A stretch of 64,000 nucleotides of DNA from Holophagae bacterium (GCA_029263455.1 JAJCXM010000004.1:1-64000), one strand, 5' to 3'; numbered from the stretch's first letter, positions 16,349 to 27,500 are shown. Notes: generated by a model not told the origin, from the letters alone. Translations and numbers: made by a program.

Positions 16349-18409
16349 CTACTCCTCGATATCCTTTTGCCGATACTTCTCAAACCAGGCAAGGATGTGT
16401 GCGACTTTGGTAATCAAGTTACTAGGCCGAGCTGCGATGCCGTGTGAGGCGTCGGGAATGCGTACCAGCGCGGCATCAACTTTAAGGATCTTTAGCGCGC
16501 TGTAAAATTGCTCAGACTCAGAAATAGGTGTTCGGTAGTCTGATTCACCCGTTAATAACATAGTCGGCGTTTTGACATTGCCCACATGGTGTAAGGGTGA
16601 GCGCTGCATATAGTGTTCAAGATGATCCCAGGGAAAGCCAGGAAACCAGTATTTATAGAAGAACTGCGGTCCGTCGGCGGTGAGCACAAAGCTATACCAA
16701 TTGATGACTGGTTTTTGTACGACGGCCGCCTTGAAGCGATCTGTGTGACCGACAATCCATGCCGATAGCACACCGCCACCACTGCCTCCGGTGACAAATA
16801 GTTGATCTTTGTTGACATAACCTTTGGCGATAACGGCATCCACGCCTGACATGAGATCGTCAAAATCTTCGCCAGGATAGTTGTGGTGGATAAGGTTACC
16901 GAACTCTTTACCGTAGCTGCTACTTCCGCGCGGATTGGTGTAGAGCACCACGTATCCAGCCGCAGCGTATAACTGACATTCGGCTGTGAATCGGTCACCG
17001 TAGTTGGCGAAGGGTCCGCCATGAATTTCCAAGATTAGCGGGTATTTTTTAGCAGGGTCAAAGCCAGGAGGTTTAACGATCCAGCCCTGTATGGCGCGTT
17101 GATCAAACGATGACTTGTACCAGATCTCTTCGACGGTACCCAGTTCCTTATAACTGAATAAGTCATCGTTTAAGTGGGTTAGGCGTTTCACGGTGCCATT
17201 CTTATGACGCACGGCCACATCGGCAGGATGGTCTGGTCTACCAAGGGTGAAGGCCAATCGACCATTTGCGGCTAATGAATAACTACCACCAGCATAAGGA
17301 CGCCCTAGGGACAAACCGCCCACATTGCCCGTCAGTGTTTCGACATTGCCATCCAAATCCACATGGCCTATTTTGGTATTGCCTTTATCGTCAAATTGGA
17401 AGAACAAGCTTTTGCCGTCGGCGCTCCAATGCGCACTTGCCACACTGCGATCGAATTTTTCTGTCAACACACGCACATTGCTGCCGTCACGATCCATCAG
17501 GTATAGCTTGCTTATGTTGTAGCCATGCAGCTGATCGTCAAAGCCGATGTAGGCAATCTTTTGGCCGTCGGGAGAAATGACGACACCCGTATCTGGTCCG
17601 TCGCGTTTGGTTAATGTTCTTAATTCACCGCTGATAATGTCGAATTGGTGGATTTCTGAATTGAGTGGGTTGTACTCCCAATCATCATGCCGATTGGCAG
17701 AAAAGAGTAGCTGCTTGCTATCCGGCGTCCAAGAGACAGGGCCGCCATGGTTGAAATCACCACTTGTTAACTGACGAGGAGTCCCTCCATCTGCTGATAA
17801 CAAGAAGAGATGACTATAACCATCTTCGAGATAGCCTGCGCCATCGGCACGATAATTCAGCTTGTCGATGTAGATCGCAGGCTTGGCCCATTCGGCCCCC
17901 TCCGGCTTGGCTGGCATGGATGCAAAATTCTTCGCCGTCTTGGGAACAAACAAAGAGAATGCGATCCAATTTCCATCAGGCGACCAGCTGATGTTACTGG
18001 GTGAGCGCGTCAGGTTACTTAATTTGGCGGTCTGTCCACTATCCATCCAGCGCAGATATATTTGTGACGATCCTTCTGCACTGGAGACATACAGTAGTTT
18101 CTTGCCGTCAGGTGACCAACGTGGCGAGCCATCGTGACGGATGCCACTGGTCACCGATCGATGATCCGAGCCGTCAAAATTGATGATCCAAAGATTAGCG
18201 CACGAACGGTCCGTCATGATGTCCATAAACGTTCGGGCATAGACAATGTGCTCACCATCGGGAGAAATCTGGGGATCGGCGGCGAATTCCAATTGGAAAA
18301 CGTCGGCTGGCTCAAATATTCTTGGGGCTGTTTCGTTGGTTCCGGCACCAAAAAGCATTGGCAAATTAAGCGTGCAGACGAGGCATAACAACTGGGCAGA
18401 ACGGATCAT
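16349..18409 (-). CDS. Secreted S9-family prolyl oligopeptidase-like serine peptidase
   Basis: A 686-residue exported protein with a signal peptide of about 22 residues. An N-terminal beta-propeller built from PD40-like repeats (PQISPDGEHIVYAR, PRWSPDGKKLLYVS, ISWSPDGNWIAFS) covers about residues 40-400. An alpha/beta-hydrolase domain follows: nucleophile in GGSGGG (about Ser543), Asp in GESDYRTP and His in DASHGIAA. It resembles S9C acylaminoacyl- or dipeptidyl-peptidases that trim short peptides in the periplasm. ATG 18409 follows AAGGAG. It is divergent from the MoxR operon. Confidence 0.92.
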   Translation of the reverse strand: MIRSAQLLCLVCTLNLPMLFGAGTNETAPRIFEPADVFQLEFAADPQISPDGEHIVYARTFMDIMTDRSCANLWIINFDGSDHRSVTSGIRHDGSPRWSPDGKKLLYVSSAEGSSQIYLRWMDSGQTAKLSNLTRSPSNISWSPDGNWIAFSLFVPKTAKNFASMPAKPEGAEWAKPAIYIDKLNYRADGAGYLEDGYSHLFLLSADGGTPRQLTSGDFNHGGPVSWTPDSKQLLFSANRHDDWEYNPLNSEIHQFDIISGELRTLTKRDGPDTGVVISPDGQKIAYIGFDDQLHGYNISKLYLMDRDGSNVRVLTEKFDRSVASAHWSADGKSLFFQFDDKGNTKIGHVDLDGNVETLTGNVGGLSLGRPYAGGSYSLAANGRLAFTLGRPDHPADVAVRHKNGTVKRLTHLNDDLFSYKELGTVEEIWYKSSFDQRAIQGWIVKPPGFDPAKKYPLILEIHGGPFANYGDRFTAECQLYAAAGYVVLYTNPRGSSSYGKEFGNLIHHNYPGEDFDDLMSGVDAVIAKGYVNKDQLFVTGGSGGGVLSAWIVGHTDRFKAAVVQKPVINWYSFVLTADGPQFFYKYWFPGFPWDHLEHYMQRSPLHHVGNVKTPTMLLTGESDYRTPISESEQFYSALKILKVDAALVRIPDASHGIAARPSNLITKVAHILAWFEKYRQKDIEE

Positions 18410-18783
18410 TAAGTTCTCCTTTTACTTTGCGCAATCGGTAAAGGTCACGAGCAGCGATCTTATCACTGAGTTTGGATCCGCGCGGACGACAATCAGCCAG
18501 CACCCGCCGAACTCTGACGCGTCATTGGGGCAGCGCATCCCTGGCCAGCCATTGACCAGATCTAATCACAGCGCAAATACCTGATGGACGCCGCGCCGCC
18601 CAAAGACTCATAAACAGCCATCGTGTTTAGAAAGGCGCGTTCTCTTGCCGACGCGAACGAATCTTGAGCACCACACTAAGTCAGCTCAATAACCCTAGCG
18701 TCGTGATCACTGTTCCCTCGCTAGATTCAAAACCAACAACTGAATAACTGGTGCTATTCTCGGGTTTTGAGGTGGAGGGGAAT
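18410..18783. other. Divergent promoter region, S9 peptidase / MoxR operon
   Basis: About 374 bp separate the two start codons. No ORF with coding character was seen, and I could not identify a convincing promoter or operator. The GGAGG at 18773 region is the ribosome-binding site of the MoxR gene. Confidence 0.4.
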
Positions 18784-19935
18784 ATGGACCTTAACGCAGT
18801 TGCAGAACACTTTCGTCAAGGCATCGCAGGAGCCATCGACGGTTTGGTGGATCGCGAAACGCTGGCCGAGCTCTTGATTCTAGGCGCTGTAGCGGGCGAA
18901 AACTTACTGGTCATAGGACCGCCAGGTACAGGAAAAAGCGAAGCGATACGCCGAATCGCCCACGTCATGGGCGGCAAGTATTTCGAGTACCTTTTGGGAC
19001 GGTTTACCGAGCCCAGTGAGATTTTTGGACCTGTCGACCTACAAAAACTACAGCTAGGGCGATTGGAAACTGATACAAGCGGCATGTTACCAGAGGCCGA
19101 CTTTGTATTCTTGGATGAAGTCTTTTTGGGTTCAACCGCTATTCTAAATAGTTTGCTCAGTATCCTCAACGAACGAAAGTTTCGCAGAGGACACTCGTTA
19201 ATCGATTGCCCACTTAAGATTTGCGTCGGGGCCTCCAATCAACTGCCACATGAAGAGCATTTGGCAGCTTTCTCCGACCGTTTCCTCATTCACCATTTCG
19301 TAGAGGGTGTTGCCGACCACCAGTTGGAATCTCTACTAGCGGGTGGTTGGTCGCTACGACAGCAACCACCCTCAAATACTCGATTACTTGAGGACCTAAG
19401 CTTACTTCGCGCGAGAGTGGACGAAGTCGACATGTCCATCGTTCGACCCCTACTTGGCGAGGCCATGCGCAGTCTCCGCAATGCAGGACTCTCGCTTAGT
19501 GATCGTCGCATGGTCAAATCCCAAAACTTAGTAGCTGCTGCCAGTTTACTTGACGGCCGAGTCGTCGCTGGAGCAAAAGATTTGTGGCCGATTATTTACG
19601 CATTGCCTGACGCCGAAAATCAAGAACAGGCAAGAGACATCCTAAAAGACGTCTTGTCACATTCTGAGAGTAGCGGGTTGCCGGCCGCCGCAGAGGAAGC
19701 ATCATTAGGCAAAAAGGCAAGACTAGTGAGGTGGCAGTCATTCGCGCAAACGCTGATCAAAGACGAGCCAGACACCGATGAACAACCGGAACTAATTCGC
19801 GCTTGGCATGCCAAGCTGGAGGCCATGTTACGAGAATTAGATGCAGCCTTTGACCCCGAAGAACTCGATGATTCCCAAACCATACTGCGCAAATTAATGG
19901 TCACCAAAGTAGAAACATGTCGTTCAACTGGATAA
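18784..19935 (+). CDS. MoxR-family AAA+ ATPase of a MoxR-vWA-propeller ternary system
   Basis: A 383-residue AAA+ protein. Walker A is GPPGTGKS (residues 45-52), Walker B FVFLDEVF (about 108-115), sensor 1 is in CVGASNQLP, and an arginine-containing AFSDRF follows. MoxR ATPases act as chaperone-like remodelers working with von Willebrand A proteins. The C-terminal third is charged and helical. ATG 18784 has GGAGG just upstream. It is the first gene of four overlapping genes and shares 19 bp with the next. The partner set (vWA-propeller and bpX6-like proteins) identifies the computationally described ternary system rather than classical methanol-oxidation or RavA-ViaA pairs. Confidence 0.9.
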   Translation: MDLNAVAEHFRQGIAGAIDGLVDRETLAELLILGAVAGENLLVIGPPGTGKSEAIRRIAHVMGGKYFEYLLGRFTEPSEIFGPVDLQKLQLGRLETDTSGMLPEADFVFLDEVFLGSTAILNSLLSILNERKFRRGHSLIDCPLKICVGASNQLPHEEHLAAFSDRFLIHHFVEGVADHQLESLLAGGWSLRQQPPSNTRLLEDLSLLRARVDEVDMSIVRPLLGEAMRSLRNAGLSLSDRRMVKSQNLVAAASLLDGRVVAGAKDLWPIIYALPDAENQEQARDILKDVLSHSESSGLPAAAEEASLGKKARLVRWQSFAQTLIKDEPDTDEQPELIRAWHAKLEAMLRELDAAFDPEELDDSQTILRKLMVTKVETCRSTG

Positions 19936-20276
19936 AACGCCAAAGCCCTTTGGCACCGGAAGCGGTGTTATTACCTTTTTCGGTTCAGGAACTGATGGCG
20001 CGTATACAACCCCTACCCGGTTGGCTTGTATTTGGGTCACCGGGCGAATGCGTCGTCAGATCACCCGAAAATGAGCTTCCATGGTTTGACGGTTGTGAAT
20101 ACTTGGGCATTGATCCACTTTGGCCCGGTCTCTTCTTGCCTACAAAATGGCAGCCTGTTCTGCCACAACGAGAATTGTTGGTGAAAGCGCTGCAAACTCA
20201 GGGCTTTTCATTGCCGGCCGTTTTGTCACGCCCTAATCGTCTTCTGACCCTCGGCCAACCAGCGGTGAAATTGTGA
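19917..20276 (+). CDS. Small bpX-type component of the ternary system
   Basis: A 119-residue protein rich in Pro, Trp and Leu (LPGWLVFGSPGE, WFDGCEYLGIDPLWPGLFLPTKWQPVLP). It lacks enzyme motifs and membrane segments. Small proteins at this position in MoxR-vWA-propeller operons are classed among the bpX domains. It might correspond to bpX5, but I am unsure of the number. It overlaps the MoxR gene by 19 bp, and its TGA overlaps the GTG start of the next gene (GTGA). The coupling implies stoichiometric production as an adaptor between ATPase and propeller subunits. Confidence 0.6.
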   Translation: MSFNWIKRQSPLAPEAVLLPFSVQELMARIQPLPGWLVFGSPGECVVRSPENELPWFDGCEYLGIDPLWPGLFLPTKWQPVLPQRELLVKALQTQGFSLPAVLSRPNRLLTLGQPAVKL

Positions 20277-21958
20277 CCGCGTTTTCTAGTCTCCATGGCG
20301 AACTTTCCAGTCTGTTCGACGACGGCCAGTGGCGTCAATTGACCGTCATTCTGAAGCAGATTCAACCGATGTTTCCACGCTTCTGGAGCACTAGCGCTGG
20401 CAGCGATTTCGAACCTGACGGCTATCAAGGAATCGGTCAAAGCGGAAACATCGATCAGCTTCTTCCAACCGAATTGGCCCTGGCCGGATTGATGCCGATG
20501 GAGTTTTTGCGCCGCTACAATATGTCAGAACTAAGTTACTTAAAGCGACACTTCAACCCCGTGCACTCAGGCGGCGGCTGTTTGCTTCTTTTAAACACAG
20601 GTCCCAGATACTGGGGAAACCCGAAACTCATACAGTTGGCTTTTTTGGTCGCTTTATATGCACGCAGTACCAAATTGGGTGTCGATTTCACCTGGTCATT
20701 GTTGAGCGAATGGAACCCAAACACCGGTTTAACGACCGACCCTATCAAACATTTCTTGTCAAACACAGAGAGCATCGATTCAGATGGTTCAGCCTGGCAA
20801 GAATTCCATCAACAATACGACGAAGTATGGGTGTTCGGTTCAAATCTCAAAGGCGAAGGCATTTGGCAAGTGCTGCTAGACGAAGACTGGCAACATGAGA
20901 ATTTAATGCACTTGAGTCTTCATCATGCAGAGCGCCGAAAGCGGACTCGTCCACTTATCTTGCCGCCACCGGCCGATCGTTTGTCAATCTTGAGGCGACC
21001 GCAGGAATTCACAAGACAAAGACATGACAACCCAGAACCCGATCTTAGCAGGCAGGCAGAATTACCCTTCGCTCCAGATTTTCTGCAGATTTCACCGAGA
21101 GGCACACGTTTGCTAATTGCCTGTTCTGAAAAGTTAGCATGGATACCAATACCCAACTCACAAAACGATCCGATCGGAAGATGGCGACACAGAATACGCC
21201 AGAATGGAAGCTGTCTATCGCTGGGATATTGGCAGAAATGCGTTCAAGACATTACTTGGCGAGACAACAAACTGCACATTTACCATCCATTCTTTATCAA
21301 TCAACCAACCGAAGCCATCGACCCACATTCCATCGTTCGTCTCAAGAATGCCTACCCATTGAGCGAGAAACCGCGTTTCATTTATCTACAATCAAAAGAT
21401 CAAATGGCCGCCATCGCAATCGAGCAGGAACCACCAAACATAAAAACTTTCCCCGGCGAGATCGTAGCCCATGCGCTCGGTCAACAGTCGTTTTGGATTT
21501 CGCGAATTAAAGGAACAAATTGGTTGTTCCTTGACGGCAAACAAGACAGGAGATTGATACATATAAGGGACGCCGAGCAAGTTTACTTCGACATTATCAA
21601 TGAAAGATTGGCATTGGCTTGGTGCATAGCCGACAAGTGGTTTCTTGGTTGGGAAAGACAGTCACCGCTAAGAATTAATGTTCCTCCAGAAGCACGAGTC
21701 TTGGGTTTTGTTAATGGTTCATCGAACTTAGAAATCTTGTGGGTAGAGGCCGACCGAATGACGCTCAGTCTATTCCATGAACGCCAGATCGTTTCTTTCT
21801 CCAAACTTCCCAGCCCTATCCGTCAGGTGGACGTTAATCCCAGGCGCTGTCTAGTGACCGTTTTAACCGAATGCGATTCAGTTTGGGTTTTCGATGCTTC
21901 ATTCAAGAAGAATAGAGATCATGCAGTTATTCGTTTCATAGGCCGGTTCCAGCCATGA
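20273..21958 (+). CDS. vWA-like plus beta-propeller subunit of the ternary system
   Basis: A 561-residue protein that starts at GTG 20273 within GTGA. The N-terminal part (about residues 90-215) has the strand-helix rhythm of a vWA domain (GGGCLLLLNTGPRY ... LIQLAFLVALYARSTKLGVDF). The metal-binding DxSxS motif is replaced by NTGPR, so metal-ion adhesion is probably lost. From about residue 270 onward the pattern of hydrophobic strands and Trp residues (LLIACSEKLAWIPI, ISRIKGTNWLFLDG) suggests a degenerate beta-propeller. It would be the substrate-recognition bridge to the MoxR ATPase. It ends in an ATGA overlap with the next gene. Confidence 0.7.
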   Translation: MTAFSSLHGELSSLFDDGQWRQLTVILKQIQPMFPRFWSTSAGSDFEPDGYQGIGQSGNIDQLLPTELALAGLMPMEFLRRYNMSELSYLKRHFNPVHSGGGCLLLLNTGPRYWGNPKLIQLAFLVALYARSTKLGVDFTWSLLSEWNPNTGLTTDPIKHFLSNTESIDSDGSAWQEFHQQYDEVWVFGSNLKGEGIWQVLLDEDWQHENLMHLSLHHAERRKRTRPLILPPPADRLSILRRPQEFTRQRHDNPEPDLSRQAELPFAPDFLQISPRGTRLLIACSEKLAWIPIPNSQNDPIGRWRHRIRQNGSCLSLGYWQKCVQDITWRDNKLHIYHPFFINQPTEAIDPHSIVRLKNAYPLSEKPRFIYLQSKDQMAAIAIEQEPPNIKTFPGEIVAHALGQQSFWISRIKGTNWLFLDGKQDRRLIHIRDAEQVYFDIINERLALAWCIADKWFLGWERQSPLRINVPPEARVLGFVNGSSNLEILWVEADRMTLSLFHERQIVSFSKLPSPIRQVDVNPRRCLVTVLTECDSVWVFDASFKKNRDHAVIRFIGRFQP

Positions 21959-24474
21959 ATCGAACAGAATTAGCGTTAACGGGTACACACTCATGGTCGG
22001 GTTTTCTGCTTTTCGGATCGGTCGAACAGCACCTCAACCTATTATTCGCAAACTGGGAGTCAGGCTGCCAGGTCCTTATTCATGGGGACCTCATTTGTTG
22101 TCTTTGGCGTCAGCCACGCCGTACACAACCCCCATATCCGACGTTTGGTTTGGTACAAGTGGGCCATGATTACTTTTCATTTCTAGCTACTGAAGACCGC
22201 GGCGACAAAGATCGTCCGGCCATTTGCTACCACCGATATGGCAAGCTACATGAGATACCCTTGACCGACTTACGGACGATCGAGTTGGCTAAATCGTTTG
22301 ATTGTTCCTTCTTACAGGTAACCGAACTGAAACTACATTCATGGGAACGCAAAAATAGTTTGGAGACATTGATTGTCCCAAAGGCGCAAAACAAACAGAA
22401 AATTTTCGAGGTTACAACTAATCCGGGAGTCAACCCCTTGTTGTCGTCTCATCACAAACCTCCTCCAGTTTGGTGGAAGAGACTTTTAAAATTAAGACAG
22501 GAAAAGTCAAGGCGCCTGTTAACACAGACCGCCCATCCGTCTGCCGTCGGGCAAGGATTCGACCGGATCTTGAACGCATTCATTGCTAAGACCGGACTTT
22601 GGATGGCACTTTCAAGGAGCCAACGCAAATATTACGAAAACATGATCGATCTTTTTCAACGTAATCTGTTTGATGAGGCATTGAAACACGCCATTCCTAT
22701 GTCTGATGGTGAAGGAACACAACCAAGTTACGTATCATGGACCCGTCCCAAACCGCTTCACGAACTAGGCTTTTCGCCTCCTGACAATGGACCGGCTAGT
22801 TTAGTTCCTTGGGGCGGCGTTTCGGAACAACTTACCTCAACCTATTTACGTGCGCTAGAGGTGTTAAAAAAGCAAAAGAAAGTGAAGCAAGCGGCGTATG
22901 TACTCTCCGAGCTTCTAAACAATGTGGACGGTGCCATTCACTATTTGGAAAGCGAGCAGCAGTTTGAGATGGCTGCTGAGTTAGCCGTCATCAAACAACG
23001 ACCTGCTGCCGTATTGGTTCGACTATATGTGCTGGCAGGGAATACGGATGCCGCCATCTCCCATGCGCGTCAACACCAAGCCTGGGAGGCTGCCATCTTA
23101 CAAATGGAGTCCAAGTATCCGTCGCAAGCGCAACTCTTACGCATGCACGCCGCACGTCACCATGCACACCTGGGCTATTACTTGAAGGCCATCCAATTTG
23201 CGAAGCCCGTAGCCTCGGCATCGAGGCTAGTAGAACGATGGATCGAACTAGGTATTGAAAATGATAGCGAAGATCTACCTGAACTTCTCGCTGAGCAATT
23301 CAAACTTTACCCACTTAGCTTTCATCATCCCCTGCTAGAAACATGGATCGCAAAACCGGAAATCGAGTACTTACAATCTTTTCTCAATCAGTTAGGGCAA
23401 CCATCGGCTAGCCAGATGGCCATGACAAGGCTTTGCCTTCGAGTCCTGCTGAGCAACCTCAACCGACTAACCATTCCCGAAAACAATCTGAAGGTACTTA
23501 TCCGTGACCTAAACGATCCCATCTTGACATGGGACAGTCCCAGAAGGATCGCGTTGGGCCACCTAAACGCGATAGCGGAAAAGGTCCATGTCTTCGAGAA
23601 AGAGGGTTTTCTGACTTCGTCGAAGGTGATCGACATGTTACCGCTCGCCCACCAGAAATGGTTGGTCTCCATCGAAGATTCAGGATTCGGTCAGTGGAAT
23701 CAAAGGGGAGAACTACTGGGTTTTCATGCCATCCCGATGCATCGATTTGTTGCTGGCGACCGTGTTCATCTCATTTTGTCACTCCATGGACAAAGTGTGG
23801 AAGTCAGAAAGTGGAGCACGGCTGGTTTGTCTAAACCACGCCCTATGCTTCAAATTGACCAAGCCGCATTGAGTTTCGATAACGAGTTCTGGGTGGTAGC
23901 TGAGGACAGTGTACTTGTCATGCTTGACACGCAGGAACCGCAATGGAACGTACTCTGGCGCATTGATTTAGAAGCAAGTATCGCCCAAATCGCTCATCAC
24001 CAATCTAACTTGATGCTGTTGGTTCTATTTGAGCAACCGGAAGTATGGCTATATGAGATGCCGACTGCGGTATTGCGTATCCGCATACCTATCAATTTGG
24101 CGGGAATGTCTGTCTTGAGCCCTCGTACCAAGTCCATCATATTGGCCGAACAAAAGTGCGATATGCTGACTCTAAGCGCTACTCAACTAAGTAACGAACA
24201 AACTAAATCTGCGCAAATAGCCATTAGTGGTCAGCTACAAGAACTGATATGTCCGCTCTCCATTTGGGCCGTGTGTGTCAACGACACCGACATTACCGCC
24301 CATCGATTCCACGCAAGCAGCCTAGTCTTTCGTCAAAGTTTTTGTATTAAGAATAGTCAAAGACTCTTCATTCGAGAGGATGACAAGGGGTTCTCCATCA
24401 TGAATGAATGGGGCTATGGCATACAATTCGACGCTAACGGCCATATTCTCTGTGAGAGTCAGTTGACGATCTAA
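21955..24474 (+). CDS. bpX6-like TPR/beta-propeller subunit of the ternary system
   Basis: An 839-residue protein. The N-terminal domain (about 1-260) includes RKYYENMIDLFQRNLFDEALKHAIPM, a signature I associate with bpX6 proteins. An alpha-solenoid of TPR-like helices follows (about 280-500, KQAAYVLSELLNNVDGAIHYL, AAELAVIKQRPAAVLVRLYVLAG). A C-terminal propeller-like region (about 560-839) includes WVVAEDSVLVMLDTQEPQW. No signal peptide or membrane helix is present, so the complex is cytosolic. It is the last gene of the operon, followed by a hairpin. The propellers are presumed sensors that trigger MoxR remodeling. No separate effector gene is obvious nearby. Confidence 0.7.
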   Translation: MNRTELALTGTHSWSGFLLFGSVEQHLNLLFANWESGCQVLIHGDLICCLWRQPRRTQPPYPTFGLVQVGHDYFSFLATEDRGDKDRPAICYHRYGKLHEIPLTDLRTIELAKSFDCSFLQVTELKLHSWERKNSLETLIVPKAQNKQKIFEVTTNPGVNPLLSSHHKPPPVWWKRLLKLRQEKSRRLLTQTAHPSAVGQGFDRILNAFIAKTGLWMALSRSQRKYYENMIDLFQRNLFDEALKHAIPMSDGEGTQPSYVSWTRPKPLHELGFSPPDNGPASLVPWGGVSEQLTSTYLRALEVLKKQKKVKQAAYVLSELLNNVDGAIHYLESEQQFEMAAELAVIKQRPAAVLVRLYVLAGNTDAAISHARQHQAWEAAILQMESKYPSQAQLLRMHAARHHAHLGYYLKAIQFAKPVASASRLVERWIELGIENDSEDLPELLAEQFKLYPLSFHHPLLETWIAKPEIEYLQSFLNQLGQPSASQMAMTRLCLRVLLSNLNRLTIPENNLKVLIRDLNDPILTWDSPRRIALGHLNAIAEKVHVFEKEGFLTSSKVIDMLPLAHQKWLVSIEDSGFGQWNQRGELLGFHAIPMHRFVAGDRVHLILSLHGQSVEVRKWSTAGLSKPRPMLQIDQAALSFDNEFWVVAEDSVLVMLDTQEPQWNVLWRIDLEASIAQIAHHQSNLMLLVLFEQPEVWLYEMPTAVLRIRIPINLAGMSVLSPRTKSIILAEQKCDMLTLSATQLSNEQTKSAQIAISGQLQELICPLSIWAVCVNDTDITAHRFHASSLVFRQSFCIKNSQRLFIREDDKGFSIMNEWGYGIQFDANGHILCESQLTI

Positions 24475-24508
24475 AACCATAGGCCACGATTATTAGTCCG
24501 TGACTCAT

Positions 24509-24535
24509 GGCTGGTACATGCCAGACTTGCCAGCC
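24509..24535. terminator. Hairpin between convergent genes
   Basis: GGCTGG (24509-24514) and CCAGCC (24530-24535) flank a 15-bp loop in the 86-bp gap between the ternary operon and the convergent sensor kinase. There is no U-tract. It is also framed by a 10-bp direct repeat ACGATTATTA. Confidence 0.35.
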
Positions 24536-24560
24536 CCGTGACCAACGATTATTAACTTTG

Positions 24561-27500
24561 TTAGATCGCCGTGACGGGTAGCACAATTCGGCAGCATGCA
24601 CCTTTGTCGACACCTTCGCTTAGTAACTCGATGGATCCACCTAGGCTTTGAACCATATTGGCGCTGTGGTGGAGACCTGCTCCAATACCAGATTCATCCT
24701 GCGAATAGCCATACTCAAACGCACGCGCTAGCTGTGTTTCATTCAATCCGCAGCCGTTGTCGCGCACCTCGATTTGAACCCGATCCTCAACGCATTGAAT
24801 ATCAATTTCCAACTGAGCGTGTTTAGGCGTTAGGTTTGCCATGGCTGTCCTGGCGTTGCGTAGCACTTCACGCATGACACGAATCAACGGCACGCGAGGC
24901 AAATTCACTTGGATTTCGGCTTCATTTGCGATCAATTGAATTTGCCCTTCAAATTCTCCTAACTGGCGGATTTCGATCTCTACCAGGTGACGTAAGTCAG
25001 CAACAAGATCAAATGGTTCGTGAACGACGGCTGGTTGTACGCGTCGCTGTTGGTCTTGAAGTAGCTTATCCAAATCGTCAACCGAGCTTTGCAGGTCATC
25101 TAATTCGCCTTCGGTTTTAGCTAGGCGAGATTGCCGAATCTCGATCACGCGTTGAACGCCATCTAACTGTTGTTGTGCGGTTTTATCTTGAAGTCCCTGC
25201 AAAATCCGTTTTTCGCGCGTATGGGCCATTGATGTTCGCAAAGAATCAAGCGTTACACGCAGGCTCGTCATGGCGTTACCCACAACATGCAGAACTTCGC
25301 GGGCCGCTTCAGCTAAGCCTTCATGGTGGGCTATTTCCACCAAACGTGTTTGTAACTGAATCAGCTCGCTATTGGTTCGGCGTAACGAATTGGTTCTTAC
25401 GGCTACTTCATGTTCCAGCTCATCACGTCGAATTTGTATGGCCTTCAAGCGCCATCGTAAGTAAGCAAAGAAGGCCGCCACGAGCAATGCAGTCACAACG
25501 AGTTTGAATGGCCACTGTTCCCACAATGCCGGCGTAATCACAAATGCAAAGCCGGCAACCTCACTCTGGCTAGGCTGATCAGTCAGTGCCATGACCTGGA
25601 ATTCATATTGGCCAGGAGCAAGACTTGCATAGGTCACTTTTAGGCTTGATGTGGGTTCGCTCCAATCGGTAGACAAGCCCAGCAGACGGTAGCGATAGGT
25701 GATGTCTTGGCTCAATTGGATGCCACTGTAATGAGCCGTTATCTGGTTTAGATGTCGTGGAACCTGTTCGTTTGCCATCAAGGCACCTTGGCTGTGGCGC
25801 AAACCGTCTATTTGCACTTTCGGCGGTTGGTGTTTGAGTCGCGAAAGATCGGAGGCAAACCGCGTCAATCCGCGGCTAGAGCCAAACCACAAATGACCTT
25901 GCGCATCTTGGATGCAGGCGGTCGCGGTGCCCTCCAAATCAGCTAGACCATCAGCTAATCCGTAGTGTTTCCAAACCTCATCTTGTCTTCGTGAGATGCC
26001 GTAATTGTGGGCGGCCCAAACCTCATTTCCATGGCACAGTACTTGCCAAAAATAATCATCCAGCAGTCCAGAATCCTTATCAAAGAAATCGACTTGATCG
26101 CCGTCTACACATGCCAAGCCTAGTCCATTTGTCGCCAACCAAATTCGTCCTTGGTCATCTTCGTCTAAAGACCAGATTGTGGCGGGCACCTGATCAAACC
26201 ATTCACGAATCTCGAGGTCTTGATTGATGACCAATGGACCGCGAGATGTTCCCACCCAAAGCCGATCATCGCGATCATGCAGCATGGTAACCACACTGCC
26301 TGCAAGTTGAGAACTTGAAATCACAGTTTCGATGGACCCCGCTTGCCACAAATAGAGACCTAACCCGCCTAACCAGACACGTTGGTATCGATCCACGTAC
26401 ACACTTTGCAAAAAGTGGTCCGGGAGTCCTGCATTCTGATCGATCAAGCGCGGTTCGCCTTTATTGAACAGAATCAGACCACGACTGGTCGCAAGGTACA
26501 TTTGACCCTGTTCGTCTTGCGCTTGTCCGTAGATATTGACATCTTCAAAACCTGACAGCGGTACGAGCTCAAAGTGCTGCCCATCCCACTTTGCCACACC
26601 ATTGCGGGTGCCAACCCAAAGTTGATCATTGCGATCCAGGAATAGTGACCGCGTAAAAGCATGAGGCAAGCCTTCAGCTGTGGAAAATACTTGAAATGGG
26701 CCTGGAGAAAAACGATCGAGAGTGTCGTAGGTTCCGATCCAAATGTTTCCGCCTCGATCGGCAATCAGCGTATTGACATGATTAGAACTCATGCCACTGT
26801 CGCGGGTCACGTTATGCCAACGCAAGCCATCCCAACCCAGTAAGCCATGGTTGCGGGTGCCTAGCCACACAATACCGCCGACATCGATGGCGCCTTTCTC
26901 AATCTTGACTGAGCTAATGGGATACTTGACAGGCAAGATTTCGCCATTCACATCAACATAAAGTCTTTCATTTGTGGCTGCAATAACACGTCCGTCGCCA
27001 TCAATACCAACAAAGCTGGCTATCTCTGGACTCATTTGATTCGCTGCTTCAGATGTCAAATGTAACAAACCATCGCTCGTTGAAATCCACAATTCATCGC
27101 CCTGGGTCAATACAAACTTGACTGATGTTCCCGCCCATTGACCCATCCGTGAATTCTCATCTGTCACCTTACCTTGGTGCCACTTGAATAGGCCGTTACC
27201 AGCACCAATCCATAGATTTCCATAGTCATCAGACGCCAAATGATTGACCGTGGAGCCAGGAAGTCCTAGGTCTGATTCCTTGCGCCAATGATCCTGATGC
27301 AAACGCCAAAGTCCTTCAAATTCGAAACCGGCGAACATGGTGCCCAAACTATCTTGTCCCAGACAGGTACCACGTGTGACAGGAATGCCTTGACGACGGG
27401 AATAGGTTTTCCAGTCGTGGCCATTGAAACTCGTAATCCCAGCATAAGTCACCACCCAAAGGCGCCCATCATGGTCTTGAAACAGGGCGAGCGGCTGACT

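Noticed and set aside
24486-24555. 10-bp direct repeat ACGATTATTA around the hairpin after the ternary operon as a target-site duplication
   Set aside because: Only about 50 bp lie between the copies and there is no element inside. Probably chance or a small local duplication.
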